A DNA stretch of 64,000 nt from Blastocystis sp. Blastoise (GCA_039096225.1 JBBPEB010000015.1:1699501-1763500), one strand, 5' to 3'; shown: positions 12,276 to 25,337, numbered from the stretch's first letter. Program-made: numbers and translations. The notes: generated by a model from the letters alone, not told the origin.

Positions 12276-15140
12276 ATGGATCTTTATTCTTATTTTTTAT
12301 GCGATGTCACATTTGGTGAAGGTTCCCTTTACTTTAGTGTCAAAAAGAATGATAACGACCTTCCGATAGTCAAGAGTTTCCGTCAAACGGATAAAGGATA
12401 CGCTGCTCCTATTGAGCGTCTTGATGCTATTCACGAAGATGACTTCATTATTGCTATTAATGGAGAAAGTACATTAGGTTTACCTTTCAAAGAAATCAAG
12501 GAGAAATTAGCTAAGACTCCAAGACCTATGACAATTCGTTTTGCGAAACCTATACCTAAGAATGAATGGAAGAAAATTGTTTTACCTTCTGGTGAGACTA
12601 TCACTAAACAATGGGGTAACATTGATATATCTTTTATATATATATAATATATATTATATAACGTATATATATATTTAAATTATATGAATAATTAAAGACT
12701 TTTTTAAATATATTTTCAGTTACTACTCATTATAAATTGATATATAAAAGATTATATTCTTTAATTAATATTTACGGTTATCTCCCTGTAAAGAAATATG
12801 ATTTATCCAGTCATGATGCTGATTCTTTAGTATCTCTTGAAGAATGGAAAGAAAATGCTACTCCCTTAACACCTCTTACAGTAAAAGGTGATTTATTTGA
12901 ATGTGATATACGTCAACATTGTTTTAATGGTTCTCCTGATATGATTACACGTGCTTTATATTGGAAAATGTTATTAGGATATTTACCTTATACTCCTAGT
13001 AAATGGGAAGAGAAAATAAAGAATAGTATAGAAGAATATAAAGAATTTGTTAATGAATTTATTATAAATAAGAATAAAGAATGTGGTAAAGAGAATTGTG
13101 CTATTGTTCCTAGTCCTATTGATTTAACTTGGAAGAATAAAGATAATAAAGAAGAATCTGATTCTATAGGTAATGGTGATGATGAAGACAATGAAAGTCC
13201 TTGGTCTAAATCATTTGGTGAAACTGAATTACGTGATATTATATGGAAAGATACTCAACGTACATATAGTGATTTAGAATTCTTTAATCAAGATAGTAAA
13301 ATTATGTTTAGTAGAATGTTATATATATTTGCAAAATTAAATCCCGGTGTAAAATATGTTCAAGGAATGAATGAACTTTTAGCACCTTTATTTATGGTCT
13401 TTAGTCAAGCTAATAAAGATGTATATATAGGGGTTTTTTTATTTATTATTTTATTATTATTTATTTATTATTTATTATTAAATATAAAATAATTATATAT
13501 ATATATATAATAGAATGGTGGTGAAGAATTATGTGATGAAGTTGAAGCTGATACTTTTTTCTGTTTTAATCAACTTATGTCAGAATGTAGAGATTTATTT
13601 ATAAGACAAATGGATTCAGATAATACAGGAATGTATGATATTCTAGAAATATTTTTATTAATATATATATATATATTTATTTATTTATTTTTTTGTTTTT
13701 GTTTTTATATTTTATGTTTATTGTTTTCTATTATTATATATATATTTTTTTTTTTATTGTTAAAAGTCTATGTTTTTTATTAATAAATCTGTTTCTATAT
13801 GAGTATATATTATTTAGTAATGGTGTATTTAATAAATTAGATAATTATATAAAGATCCATGTTAAAGATGCTGCTGATGTTTTAGTATTTTATTATATTT
13901 ATTATATTTATATATTTATTTTATTTATTTATTTATTATTTTTATTTATTTATTATATTTATTTATTTATTATTTTTATTTATTTATTATATTTATTTAT
14001 TTATTTGTTTATTATATTTATAATTATTGTATTAATAAGAATAATTATTCTAAAGTATAATAATATAATAGGATGAACAAGAGTTAAGTGTTCAGTTTTA
14101 TGCTCTTCGTTGGATGACTACGTTATTTGCTCGTGAATTCGATTTAGAACATACATATCGTGTTTGGGATTGTTTCTTTGCGGATCCAGATCGTTTCCAA
14201 TTTATGTATTGTTTTGGAACTGCTATGATTAAGAGAGTTAAAGATAAAATTATTATGAATTCTTTTGGTGAAAATATGAAATTATTACAAAATTATGAAT
14301 GTGAAAATATTAATAAAGTTTTAAAAACTGCTAATAAGATTCGTGATCATGAAATTAAACGTACTAATGGCATGCAAGAAGAAGTCACTAGTATTGATGC
14401 TATTGTTGGAAAATCAAAAGGTATTTTTTATATAATATTCATTTATTATTATTATTTATTTATTTATTTATTTTTAAATATAAATGTTATTAATTCTATT
14501 AAAAATCATTTGAATAAAATATATAAATATATTAGAATTTTTAAATAAGAGTAAAGATATTGTTGGTGAACAAGTTAAGAAAGGTTGGTTTAACTTCAAA
14601 ACAGTGGGTCTTCCTAAACTTAATGAATTAGGTATGAATATATTATTGATTTATTATTATTATATTTATTATTCTATTTATTATTATATTTATTATATTT
14701 ACTATTATATTTATTATCAATATTATTATTTTATTTATTAGTTTATTTATTATTATATATATTATTCTATTTAAATTTACATACTTTACTTTTTAGCTAA
14801 GACAACATTAACTAAGGCTACAGAGATTTCTAAGAGTGTTGAATCAAAAGCAAAGGAATTATCAGGTAAAGATTTTAAAGAAATTTCTCAAGAAATTACT
14901 ACTAAATCTAAGGAATTTGGTCAAAAATCTAAGGAATTTGGTCAAATGTCATTAGATAAAGGTAAGAAATGGTTTGGTGATGTCAAAGAAAAGGCTGAAA
15001 GTCAAATGAATAATATGAAAGAAAAAAATTCGAATAGAAAGCCTTCTAAAGTTGAAAAGGGTGATGAAATTGTTGTTACAGATACTTCTAGTGAAGAAGA
15101 AACCACTCCCAACGAAGATGAAGATGATACCACTATTTAA
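12276..15140 (+). CDS. PDZ-TBC domain Rab GTPase-activating protein
   Basis: Predicted Rab-GAP with an unusual N-terminal PDZ-like domain. Exons 12276-12615, 12720-13420, 13514-13632, 13818-13884, 14072-14420, 14536-14631 and 14797-15140 give 671 residues. The PDZ-like fold lies near residues 8-105 (GSLYFSV, then IHEDDFIIAINGEST and LPFKEIKEKL). The TBC domain follows (about 160-480): MLLGYLPY, the catalytic arginine-finger motif IIWKDTQRTY (Arg about 294) and the glutamine-finger motif YVQGMNELLAPLF (Gln about 328). Both dual-finger residues are intact, so catalytic activity is expected. Best family fit is TBC1D13/Gyp1-like. The C-terminal 150 residues repeat KSKEFGQ-like Lys/Gly/Phe units predicted amphipathic, perhaps membrane or lipid binding, and end in an acidic tail. 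Target Rab unknown. Confidence 0.85.
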
Positions 15141-15546
15141 ATCATTTATGTAAATCATGTTACCCTCTCATTTTCTTATTCTTTATAAAACTATTCTCTT
15201 TTTTCTTCTCTGTTCGATTGAAAAGTCGGTGATACATTATTTATAACTTTATATATATATATTCTCAGTTGTTTTTAATTTTCTTCATCACTATTCTAGT
15301 TTACTTTTATTTATTTTAATATCTTTTCTCATCACAACAATATTAAATATATAAAAATATATTTATTTGTAATAAAATGACTATGCACAATGAATAGAAT
15401 TAAAAAAAGAAAATCTCAAAGAAAACTTCTGTTTTTTTTCCACCCAATTCTTTATTCATAAAAGTATTTCATTACATATTTAAAAAGTATTTTATTAATT
15501 GTTTTATCTTTTGTGGTTAATTTGAATACCTTTTAAAGGAGTTACG
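15141..15546. other. Intergenic, T-rich 3' flank
   Basis: 406 bases with a strongly T-rich stretch directly after the PDZ-TBC stop, followed by the promoter region of the next plus-strand gene. Nothing else recognised. Confidence 0.5.
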
Positions 15547-15884
15547 ATGACCAATTCAGAAAATGTTGTTCCAGAAAGCACAGAAAGTGTTTCTGTATGA
15601 TATAATGAATCTTTATATATCATTTCCAATTTCTTTATAGAAGCCTCCGTTTTATTATACTCTAGTTGCTGCATTATTTTTCGTTTTAGGAATATTTGCT
15701 GAGGTTAATGGTAAATGGTTTGCGTGGTGTTTTGCAGCGTCGTATATATTATATATTTATTTCTAGAAAACAAAGAATATTTACTATTTTTTAATATTGA
15801 TTTGCTTATTTTTATAGACTTACATACTTTTACATCAAACAATATATTGAATACAGAAGATATATTGCTAAGAAGAAGCAGTAG
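15547..15884 (+). CDS. Small two-helix membrane protein with KKxx tail
   Basis: Three exons (15547-15594, 15641-15741, 15818-15884) join in frame to 71 residues. About 16 polar residues are followed by two hydrophobic segments (FYYTLVAALFFVLGIF; WFAWCFAASLTYFYI) split by the loop AEVNGK, then a basic tail ending KKKQ, a dilysine ER-retrieval signal. This suggests an ER or early secretory membrane hairpin protein. The spacing loosely recalls Asterix (PAT complex, WDR83OS) around its G..L.L.WCAW block, but the protein is shorter and I would not assign it. The intact frame across two introns and the conserved-looking hydropathy support a real gene. Confidence 0.7.
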
Positions 15885-16958
15885 ATATATTATAGTTTAT
15901 TTAAATAACAAAAGATTTTTTTCTTCTGATCTGTTTTTATTTTAATTTTCTTCAAAAGAAAAATATATTTAATAAATAAAATAATAATTGTATTGTTATA
16001 AGTATGATTTTGTGTACACAAACAAAATAGGAGTAAAGAAACGAAACTAAAATGTAAATAATTTGAAAATAAATGTAAAAACAACAAATAAAAAAGAGAA
16101 CAAATGAATAATCATACAAATAGCTTCTAATGAAGAAGAAGCATAAAAACAGACAAATAGTAAAGCCCAATAATGTTTATATGTATTATAAAACTAGGTT
16201 ACAATGAAAAATAAAAGAGTACATAAAAAATAAACTAATATGAAAGAAAAAGATAATCATATAAGAAAGATAAAATAGTAATACAAGATTCGTATATGAA
16301 AAGAAAAATACATATATATAATAATTATTAATAGTATGATAAAAAAATGACAAAGAATAGAAAAAGAGAACAATCCAGAAAAATAGAAAATGATATGAAT
16401 ATATTAGAAATACTAAAAGAATATATTAATATCAATGGATTTATTTAAAAAAAAAGAGAGTATATTATTTTAAATGATTTAAAATAGAGAAGACGATCAT
16501 AAATGATACATAAAAGTCTTTTAAAAATAAAATAGAATAGTGAAATGAGGACATAGAAACAAGGAATAATAGTAGGAAAGAAAAAGGTTTTTTGAATAAG
16601 AATAGTTGAATATAAATAATAAGGTGAAATAGATATAGAGAAGGTTTATAAAGGATAGATATATATAAGAGAATTAGCAGAATACTAATGCAAAAAACAA
16701 TAGAAATTAATTTTTAAAATAAATGTAACAAAAAATAAAAGAAAAAACAAATATTTTGAAGAATAGTAAATTAGATAAATAGTATCATATATATATATGA
16801 CAAAAAAATAATAAAATAAAATAGATAAATAGAAATCCCCCAAAATATAAATAATAGAATCAGACACATAAGACATTGTTGTATACAACCATGTAAAACA
16901 TTAAAAAAAAAATTATTATTATATAAAACGTATATATATATGTTATATATGAAGTATA
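15885..16958. other. Long purine-rich intergenic region
   Basis: About 1.1 kb between convergent genes. The plus strand is A/G-rich throughout (T/C-rich on the minus strand), which fits a long U-rich 3' region of the minus-strand gene ending at 16959. The minus-strand open frames here are hydrophobic low-complexity by-products of poly-pyrimidine sequence and are not called. Confidence 0.5.
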
Positions 16959-17606
16959 TTAATAATCATAATAAGTAAAATCAAAATGGTCATCATCTGA
17001 TTGTACTTGAAGGTGAGGAGGAATAAACTATAATAATATAAAGATTATATATAATAATAATATATTTGTAATAAAAAATATATAATAATAAATATATAAT
17101 AATAAAAAATATTAAATAACAATAAAAAATATTCAATAATAAAAATATTAAATAACAATAAAAAATATTAAATAATAAGAATAAAACAATAATAGAAATA
17201 CATCATCATTTCCTTCTTCTGTTTCTGTGCTTCCATCAGTAGAGTTATTATCACAACGGCCACAAACAGAATAAGAACAAGCTAAATCAACATCAGTAAA
17301 ATTAAATGTTCCTCTTCCACGAGTTGTTTTAGATATTGGAGATAATTCAGTTTCAGGAATCTTAATTGGCTGACTGTTGGCATAAGAACTACTACTCGTA
17401 TAAACAGATTGACTACGAGGATGACAAATAGAATTCTCATGATGATTAACACATTGTTTTTCTTGGCGCTGGTTATATTCTAATTTTTGAAGATACTTGA
17501 GTCTGAAATCATCATCAATGTGTTGTTTGATCTCTGGAGATGAATTGTCTCGAACCATGAGCGACTGACTTCGATAACGTTGTTTCACATCAAATTGTTG
17601 TTGCAT
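16959..17606 (-). CDS. Hypothetical protein, Gln/Ser-rich
   Basis: Two exons (17606-17202 and 17027-16959) give 157 residues. No family recognised. Visible features: a Gln-rich start (MQQQFDVKQRYRSQS), a charged helical stretch with coiled-coil character (FRLKYLQKLEYNQRQEKQ), Ser/Tyr-rich and SP/TP sites (ELSPISK), a small Cys pair (SVCGRCD) and an acidic, aromatic end (DDDHFDFTYYDY). Probably disordered and phosphorylated. Codon use and the GTAT...TATAG intron match neighbouring genes. The extended C-terminus after the intron is in frame, so I am fairly sure it is expressed, but its function is unknown. Confidence 0.7.
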
Positions 17607-18627
17607 AATGATAAATTAATTATTTTCAATAAAGGATAATCAAAAGAGTAAAATCAAATTCTAAATAACAAGGAAAAACACTATATATTTAAGTGGATTT
17701 ATAAAGATTTTAAATAATATCGTTTCTTAGGAAACACTCCTTCCATATTTTTTTCACTTTAAAAAATAATGAATCAACACTGATCAAATGAACAAATATG
17801 AATGGTTCTTTTTATTGAAATTCCCAAGAGGATTCAAGGGATTCGGAATGATGCAGACGTTATCATCGGAGAAAAATAGAGAATTCCTGATCTCTTTATC
17901 CAATCAAAATCGATAAATTTGGATAGTTTATTGTGTTTCTTAAACAGCCAGTATTTCTATTAGTTATCTAAGTACTAAAAAACACATCATTAACATAGTG
18001 TTTTTGTGGAAAAGAATTAATTAATTAGCCAATAAAATTGTGAAAAATAATGATTTATCCAATCATTTGCTGGATATATTCACATTGAATTACCGTGGTT
18101 AATCATCATTTTTTATAAAGTTCGTTTTTAATAGAATAAGATATGTTGCTTAATTATTTTGAATTCTATATTGACTTTTAAGTTTCATTATGTACTTGGA
18201 TTGTTCAGAGAAGGATATATGCACATGAATTTTTTTTTTTTTTTGTGAATCTTGTATGCTTTCTTGTTGAAGACGATTATTATTAAGGACAAAAAGGAAA
18301 AATCTAATATACAAAAATTATGGACTTGGTAGATCTTTTAAGGAACTCTTTTTCGTCATAATTTAGTTTGTTTTTGAAAATGTTCAATTTGTCTATAGAT
18401 TTTCATGTGTTTTCGTTTTTATATTTAATGAATTTAAATTTTAAATATTATAAACATTATATTTTGATTTTCTGAGTTTGAAAAGTCATTAATATAGTAT
18501 TTAATTGATAATAATCAAGTAAATAAACAAGAAATCACAATAGAAAATCCACAGTCATTGATATTAATTAAAAAAAATTAAGAAGAAGAATAATAAAACA
18601 AAAAATAAGAACACATTCAAAAGAAAA
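17607..18627. other. Intergenic about 1 kb, less AT-biased core
   Basis: Between two minus-strand genes. The part near 17,820-17,960 is less AT-rich than the flanks and contains CCAAT-like boxes (for example near 17,899, 18,029 and 18,059). It should hold the promoter of the 157-residue gene. No coding or structured RNA feature recognised. Confidence 0.4.
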
Positions 18628-19888
18628 TTATTGATCTTTACATAAGAAAGCTACAGAAGAAGGAGGAATGATTCCATTTTGAGAGTTTTCTGTAAATACA
18701 CCCATAATAAAGCTAGCAGGAACAAGATCATAAGATAAAGCAAGAATTGTTAAATTATCATGTAATGGATTTGTAGGATCATCATATCCTTCGAGAATCC
18801 ATTTATCTTTATTTGTAGGGATTAAACAAGAAGGATTTAATACTTCATTCTTTACAGTACTATCCAAATATATATCATTTGAAAATTTATAAGTTTCACA
18901 TGCAATAAGGAAAGGAATATTATATTGATTACATGTTAATGCAATTAAACTCTATATATATATATATGTTTATATCATAGAACAGAGTAGAATAAGAATA
19001 ATTAGTTATAAGTATATATATATATATATAATATTATAACATACTCCTCCAGAAATAGTAATAGCAGAACCATCATTTAGCATACTACTAGCACTTATTA
19101 TTGATTTTGTAACTTCCTATATATATAATAATATTAATTTATTCAGTGGTAAATTAAAAAAATAAATATAAGAAAAACAATTTATATAAAATATAAATAA
19201 AATATAAATAATAAAGTAATAAATATAAAATATAAATAAAATATATATATATATAAAGAAACAATATAAAATATAAATAAAATATAAATAATAAAGTAAT
19301 AAATATAAAATATTAATAAAAAAGTAATAAATATAAAATATACATTCATAATATAAGGTAATGCATTTAAGGAGATATAAGAGCATTGAATATTACATTT
19401 AATTAATTCTTTAACCATTTCTTCGGAGCTATCTCTTGGTCTACTATCTACAACAATAACACGGAATGATTTATGATGTTGATCTTTTGCTTGTGATAAT
19501 GCTTGTAATATACGGTCTGACCTATAAAGTATAATAATAAGAATGTGTAGAAATAATAAGAATGTGTAGAATCATGAATAAATTATTATTATTATATATA
19601 TAGAGTTATACATTCCATAAGTTAAAATACAATCATTATTATCAATCTTTTGACTAATAATATTCGATATCTCACGAGCATTACATTCTAATTGCTATAT
19701 TTATAGTTAATTTAATAAATATAATATATATAATAAATGTTATAAATATAATAAATGTTATAAATAGAATTAATATACTAATTGATAAGAATGAATATCT
19801 TCTCTATATAATTTAAGTGCTTCGGATTCAGTAATATGGTGATTATATCGACGTAAAATATCTAATATATGATTATACACAGATTCCC

Positions 19889-19938
<50 letters not shown>

Positions 19939-21514
19939 TAATAATAATAATAATAAACATAATAAACATAATAAACATAATAAACATAATAAACATAATA
20001 AACATAATAATAATAATAATATATATACATAGCAGCAGTAGGTCGTTTGCATTTACATATAAATTTCCAGTGAGCATGTAGATAGGCATGAAGTTCAGGT
20101 AAATATTGCTATATATATATATATATAACAATATAACGACATAAATAATAAATACATAAAAAATATGAATAATAAATATTATAACAAAAAATATATAAAA
20201 AATACAAATAATAATAACATATGCATACTTCTTTAGGATGAAAATCTTCAATAATCATATTTAGCACTTTAAGTAACACTTGAGCATGTGCATTTGATCC
20301 AGAAATTAAACGTCTCGTTAAGAATAATCCATATTGAATTACTTTGTGATGAATAGGATATCCCTATAGAAACAACTTTCATTAGTATTCTGTTTATTAT
20401 TATTAGAATATAGAATAAATAATACATTATAGAATTATAAACTAAAACTTGTAAAGAATAATATATATATATATATATATATACATCAGAATATTCTTCT
20501 ACTAATTGTTGTGAAGACATAACAGGAGTAACAGGAGGATAACCAAATAAATCCTATATAATAATAATAATAAATATATCTAGTATATACATTTTCAGTG
20601 GATTGTTGTGTAGTAGAAACAGCTATAAATATAAATATATAAGCAAATAAATATATATATATAATAGAATGAATATTTATAAAAACAAATAAATACATTT
20701 TGATATATTATTATTATTTATTTTATTATTACATTGTTGTTGTGGTTTCTGCTGTTGCTTTGGAAGTTGTTTCTTCACATTATTATTAACTTGTTTTGTA
20801 ATATTCACATTATTATCTTTATTAACAATGGCTTCCTTTTTAGTATCTACATTTATAACAGTATTCGGAATAATTGTTTTATTAATCTCATTTATATTCT
20901 TATTATTATCTACAGACTGATTCACATTAACATTTGGAACTGATTTCTTCTGTTTTGCTAATTGTTTTTCTAATTTCTTTTGCTTTCGTAATTCTTGAAT
21001 CTGTTCTTTTGTCAAATTCTTACCTGCTTCTTCTTGAGCACGTTTCTCTATATATTTTAAAATACATAAAGAAAAACATATTAAATAGATATTATCTTAT
21101 TTATATAAAATAAATCATTTCATATATAAATTATATATCTATAAAAAATATAATTATATGTACCTTCCTTAGATAAAGCAGCTCCAGATGCAAGAGATGG
21201 TTGCTCAACAACTTCAACAGGTTTTTCTATAACGTTTTCTGGTTCGTCTGACTTCTTTTCTATAGCTTGAATCACCGGCTGCGTTGGAATCGGTTGAGAC
21301 TCTACTATATTCTGATCTTTCTTTTGATTCTTCTGCTTAGCTAATTGTTTTTCTAACTTTTTCTGCTTACGAAGAGCTAAAACTTCTTCTCGACTTAGTT
21401 CTTTTCCAGCTTCTTCTTGAGCACGCTTTTCTAAATAGTATAAATGAATAGATCAACTTATGTAAAACCTATTTATATACGCTCTTTCGATAAACCTTGT
21501 TCAGAGTGTTCCAT
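18628..21514 (-). CDS. EIF2B4: Translation initiation factor eIF2B subunit delta
   Basis: Regulatory subunit of the guanine-nucleotide exchange factor for eIF2. Twelve exons: 21514-21481, 21430-21164, 21047-20733, 20622-20591, 20553-20485, 20363-20229, 20108-20029, 19887-19779, 19694-19612, 19521-19344, 19116-19045, 18951-18628. They join to 565 residues (human 523). The C-terminal Rossmann-like half is diagnostic: CILTYGM, FRVIVVDSRPRDSSE, MLNDGSAITISGG, PFLIACETYKF, LALSYDLVPASF and GIIPPSSVAFL correspond block by block to eIF2B delta (VVVDSRP, CCETYKF, LVYDVTPPELV, GMIPCSSVPVVL). The N-terminal 200 residues are charged and disordered. They contain a duplicated segment, KRAQEEAGK...LRKQKKLEKQLAKQK, once in exon 2 and once in exon 3, separated by Pro/Glu-rich and Asn-rich linkers. 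Confidence 0.93.
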
Positions 21515-22075
21515 TATAAACAAATTAATAGTTTTTCTGATTTTTTATTTCACAACTCTTAAAACCACGATTAATTTGTCAAATAAACACAAATTTTGAT
21601 AATAACTCCTAATTCTTGTTTTATACATTTATTAACCTCTATGTATTTTATCTACTGATTCTGATCTTTGAATTTGATCTAAAAAATAATAAAAAAGTAT
21701 ATTCTATAAAATCAACGATTCTACTACGAAAAATGTGAGATTCACTCATGAATATATTCTTTTTTGCTTCTAGTGCATACTTTATGTGATCTATAAATCT
21801 ATGAGAAGAATAATTAAAGAAGTAATATACTTTGATTTTATGACATAGTCCTTCATTTATGTTCCTTTCTTATTCTCTTGAATATCAAAGTATTTTAACT
21901 ATCGTATAAATTATAATTGATCACTTTGATGATTCAATTTAGTAAAAAAAATAATGAAAACACAAACATTATTAATTTCGTGTTTAGGATTTATTTATGA
22001 ATAAGAATTCTTGATATACTCTTTAATGATATAGAAACGCTTTTCTATTATAATATTACTCTTTAGATTACAATC
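21515..22075. other. Divergent promoter region eIF2B delta / F-BAR
   Basis: 561 bases between divergent genes. AT-rich, no clear motif. Both promoters must lie here. Confidence 0.5.
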
Positions 22076-23061
22076 ATGTCTTCGATGTTTAACGATGTCA
22101 CAGAATTTGAACTATTGTAAGTTTGTTCATTATTTAGTTATTATATATTGACTAGTGAACGTTTGAAAGAAGATAAAACATATATTAAGAAGAACAGCAA
22201 GTTCTTCCAAGTATCTTCTCAACTTTTCGGTAGTACTTATTTGCTAATTGATATTTGTTAAAAGTATTTTTTATTTAGAATTATCCAAGATAGAACACGA
22301 GTATAGTATTCAATTGAGAAAGCTTCAATCTTCAGAAAAACAAATTATTGACTCTTTTTTATCAATATCGATGTGTGAATCTTTATCAGAGTATATACAT
22401 ATGATTATTCATCTATTATCTTTTATGAATGATATATATATTGTATTATGGAATATATATGTTTTTTTAAATAGTTTTCTTCAAGTAATTGAATCGATGG
22501 CCATTGAACATGAACGAATGTCTATGATCTTAGAAATCAATAAGAAAAAATTATCAGATGTCTTAAAGAAGCAACAGAATTCTCAACATATGTATATATA
22601 TTATAATTATACTAGAATAGTTCTATATAATTTATTTATTATTTTTATAATGAATAGTAACAGTGGCTTATATTATTATTTCATTTTTTGTGAATATAAT
22701 GAATATTTTATTATAACTTTGTATTATGTTATTATGAAAAAAGAGTGATGAAAAACATTATATATATATTATAAGTATTGTTAGCATATATAATTATGTT
22801 TATTCTATACTGTTTCATTAGTTATATTTATTTTTAATTAATAAATATGATTTAGTTGGATGTATATATATATATATAATATTTGATATAAATTATTTTT
22901 TATATAATGATAATTATTTTTATAGAACTTTTGAGCATCATAAAAAATTAAAAGAAAGAATAAAACAATCGAAAAGGCATTTAAAAAAGATAAAGAATCA
23001 ATATAAAATAAAAGAAATTGCTTATCATCGATATACAAAGAAACTTATGAATTCAATACGC

Positions 23062-23115
<54 letters not shown>

Positions 23116-24329
23116 GAAGATAATAATAATAATAAACATAATAATAATAATAATAATAATACCAACAATAGTAATAAACATGATAATAATAATAATAATA
23201 ATTCATTTCATCAATTCAGAGAAGGACAATTATTAGATTCAGCTAAAGAGTATATATATAATTATATATATACTTATTAGGAAATATAGATATGAAAATG
23301 AGAAAACTAAATATCAAAAGAAAATTGATTTTTTAAATACGAATATTAAGTCGTTACATCAAGTATTTATTATTATATAATATGTTTATTTTTATATTAT
23401 TTATAGTATTTATATATTATATTTACAATAAAATCTAATATATATTTGTTTTTGTGTATATTAATATATAGAATATCTATTTTTTTAACAATTTTATTAA
23501 ATAATATATTTAGATAGAAATAGCTAGGCAAAAAGAATATATAAAAATATTTCTAAATTGTATGAAGAGTGTAGTTCTTCAATATATAAATACAAATGGT
23601 ATACTTGTTAGTATGATGGCAAAAGAAAATGATAATATCGATATATTAGTTAATGAGAATAATTATAGTAGAATCCTCGATAATGATACTATTTCAAATC
23701 CATTTGATATGTATATTATTATATTTTATTTTTTTAAATATTAATCTAATTCTATTTTATATTATAATATGTTCAACTCAAATTTATAGAATTCAATATA
23801 ATATAATAATATAATATTATAGTATTATAATATAATAATATATATAATATAAAAATATATATATATAAATAAATAGTTCTCTATCTACATCTCCTGCAAA
23901 TCAAATAATATCTTCAAATACATATCCTTTCTTATATACTCGACATTTATATACTAATACTAGACAGCCATCCATTCATAGTATAAATACTATTAATAGT
24001 CCAAGGAACTCTACAGAAACCTCAGAATCAACTATTACTTCATCTTGTATAAACCCAAAACATAATTCTTATCCAATTGCTTCTTCACAATCACCTTCAA
24101 ATATTATTACAGATATTCCTCTTTTAAATAATGATATATCTAATTCTATAAAAGAAGAACATAATTCAAATACTATAAAGAAAAAACACTCTTTATCCTT
24201 CTCTGCATCATCAAAACCTATAGATATTCAACAAGAAACAAATAATAAAATAAAATCGACACTAGCAATAACAGAAAATAACACAAGAAAGAAAAATCAT
24301 CCTAATTCTATTCAAGATAATAATATATC

Positions 24330-24370
<41 letters not shown>

Positions 24371-24446
24371 TTAATAATAATAAAGAAGATGATAATAATA
24401 ATAATAATAATAATAAAGAAGATAATAATAATAATAATAAATATAA

Positions 24447-24489
<43 letters not shown>

Positions 24490-25337
24490 ATAAGATCACC
24501 AGCTTCGCCTATAAATGATATTAATACATCATTGCTATATCAAGGAGTGTTCTCACCTTCAAATATTAATTCTATTCAAACGCCTACAAATAAACAAACG
24601 AATAATAATATGAAAATTGCATATCATCACAATTCAATTGCAATTCCTAATGAGAATACACAGTCCAATACCATTCTATATAATAATTCATCTCCTTCTC
24701 CTTCTACATCTCCTTCATATTATCTATCTTCTTCACCGTCACCTATTCTTAATAACGATAATACAATTCATAATATACTCCTTCCTAATCCATCACAATC
24801 CTTATGTATGTTTTTTATTATATATTTATGATTATTCTATACATAATTATAACTAGTGAAAACTTGTTCTTTACCTAGTATTTCATCTTCAAATTCTTCT
24901 TCGGAACCTCAAGAATATCAAACTATTTCCTATAAGAAAAGTATATATATATATTCTTTTTTTTGATCTTCTAATACATTTATATAATACTTTCTTTGTA
25001 GATATATTATGTAAAGTGATAGCTATATATCCTTTTGATCGAAGCTCTCCAAGCGATTTACAATTATATAAAGGAAATATCATTGAAGTTCTAGAAAAAG
25101 TATATATATTTTTATTATTAAGTACATGATAATAATTATGTTAATGCTTTTCTATAGAAATCAAATCAATGGTGGTATGGAGTCAATGAACAGGGAGAAT
25201 CTGGATTATTCCCAGCTAGTTTTGTTGTATATTCTTATTTTCAATATATATATATATATATTTATTTATTTGTTTTCATTACATTCTAGGAAATCATAGA
25301 GAATTACGATCGATCAAGATATTCAACAATATTTTAG
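22076..25337 (+). CDS. F-BAR and SH3 domain protein
   Basis: Membrane-curvature protein of the F-BAR/SH3 class (fungal Bzz1/Hof1, animal CIP4/PACSIN relatives), expected in endocytosis or cytokinesis. Twelve exons: 22076-22116, 22156-22229, 22279-22390, 22475-22591, 22926-23249, 23281-23362, 23514-23710, 23877-24805, 24857-24940, 25002-25099, 25158-25226, 25290-25337; 724 residues. The FCH start is clear (LFERLKEDKTYIKKNSKFF, ELSKIEHEYSIQLRKL), followed by long basic helices (HHKKLKERIKQSKRHLKKIK; KYRYENEKTKYQKKIDFL; RQKEYIKIFLNCMKS). An Asn-rich block of about 50 residues sits inside the F-BAR, between helices. A Ser/Pro/Asn-rich linker of about 330 residues leads to a C-terminal SH3 (VIAIYPFDR, LQLYKGNIIEVLEK, WWYGVN, GLFPASFVE). 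Exon 5 ends at a 31-nt intron. Confidence 0.88.
23062..23213 (+). repeat. AAT-repeat tract inside F-BAR coding exon
   Basis: Nearly continuous AAT triplets encoding poly-Asn with scattered Lys, Asp, His and Thr. In frame in exon 5 of the F-BAR gene. A second AAT tract in the linker exon covers roughly 24,335-24,490. Typical replication-slippage repeats. Confidence 0.85.

Noticed and set aside
15547-15884. Assignment of the 71-residue protein as Asterix (PAT complex)
   Set aside because: Only a loose resemblance around one hydrophobic turn; too short and lacks the conserved ends.
15715-16170. Hydrophobic frames on both strands
   Set aside because: The first overlaps an intron and exon of the 71-residue membrane gene in the wrong frame; the others are low-complexity antisense of A-rich DNA.
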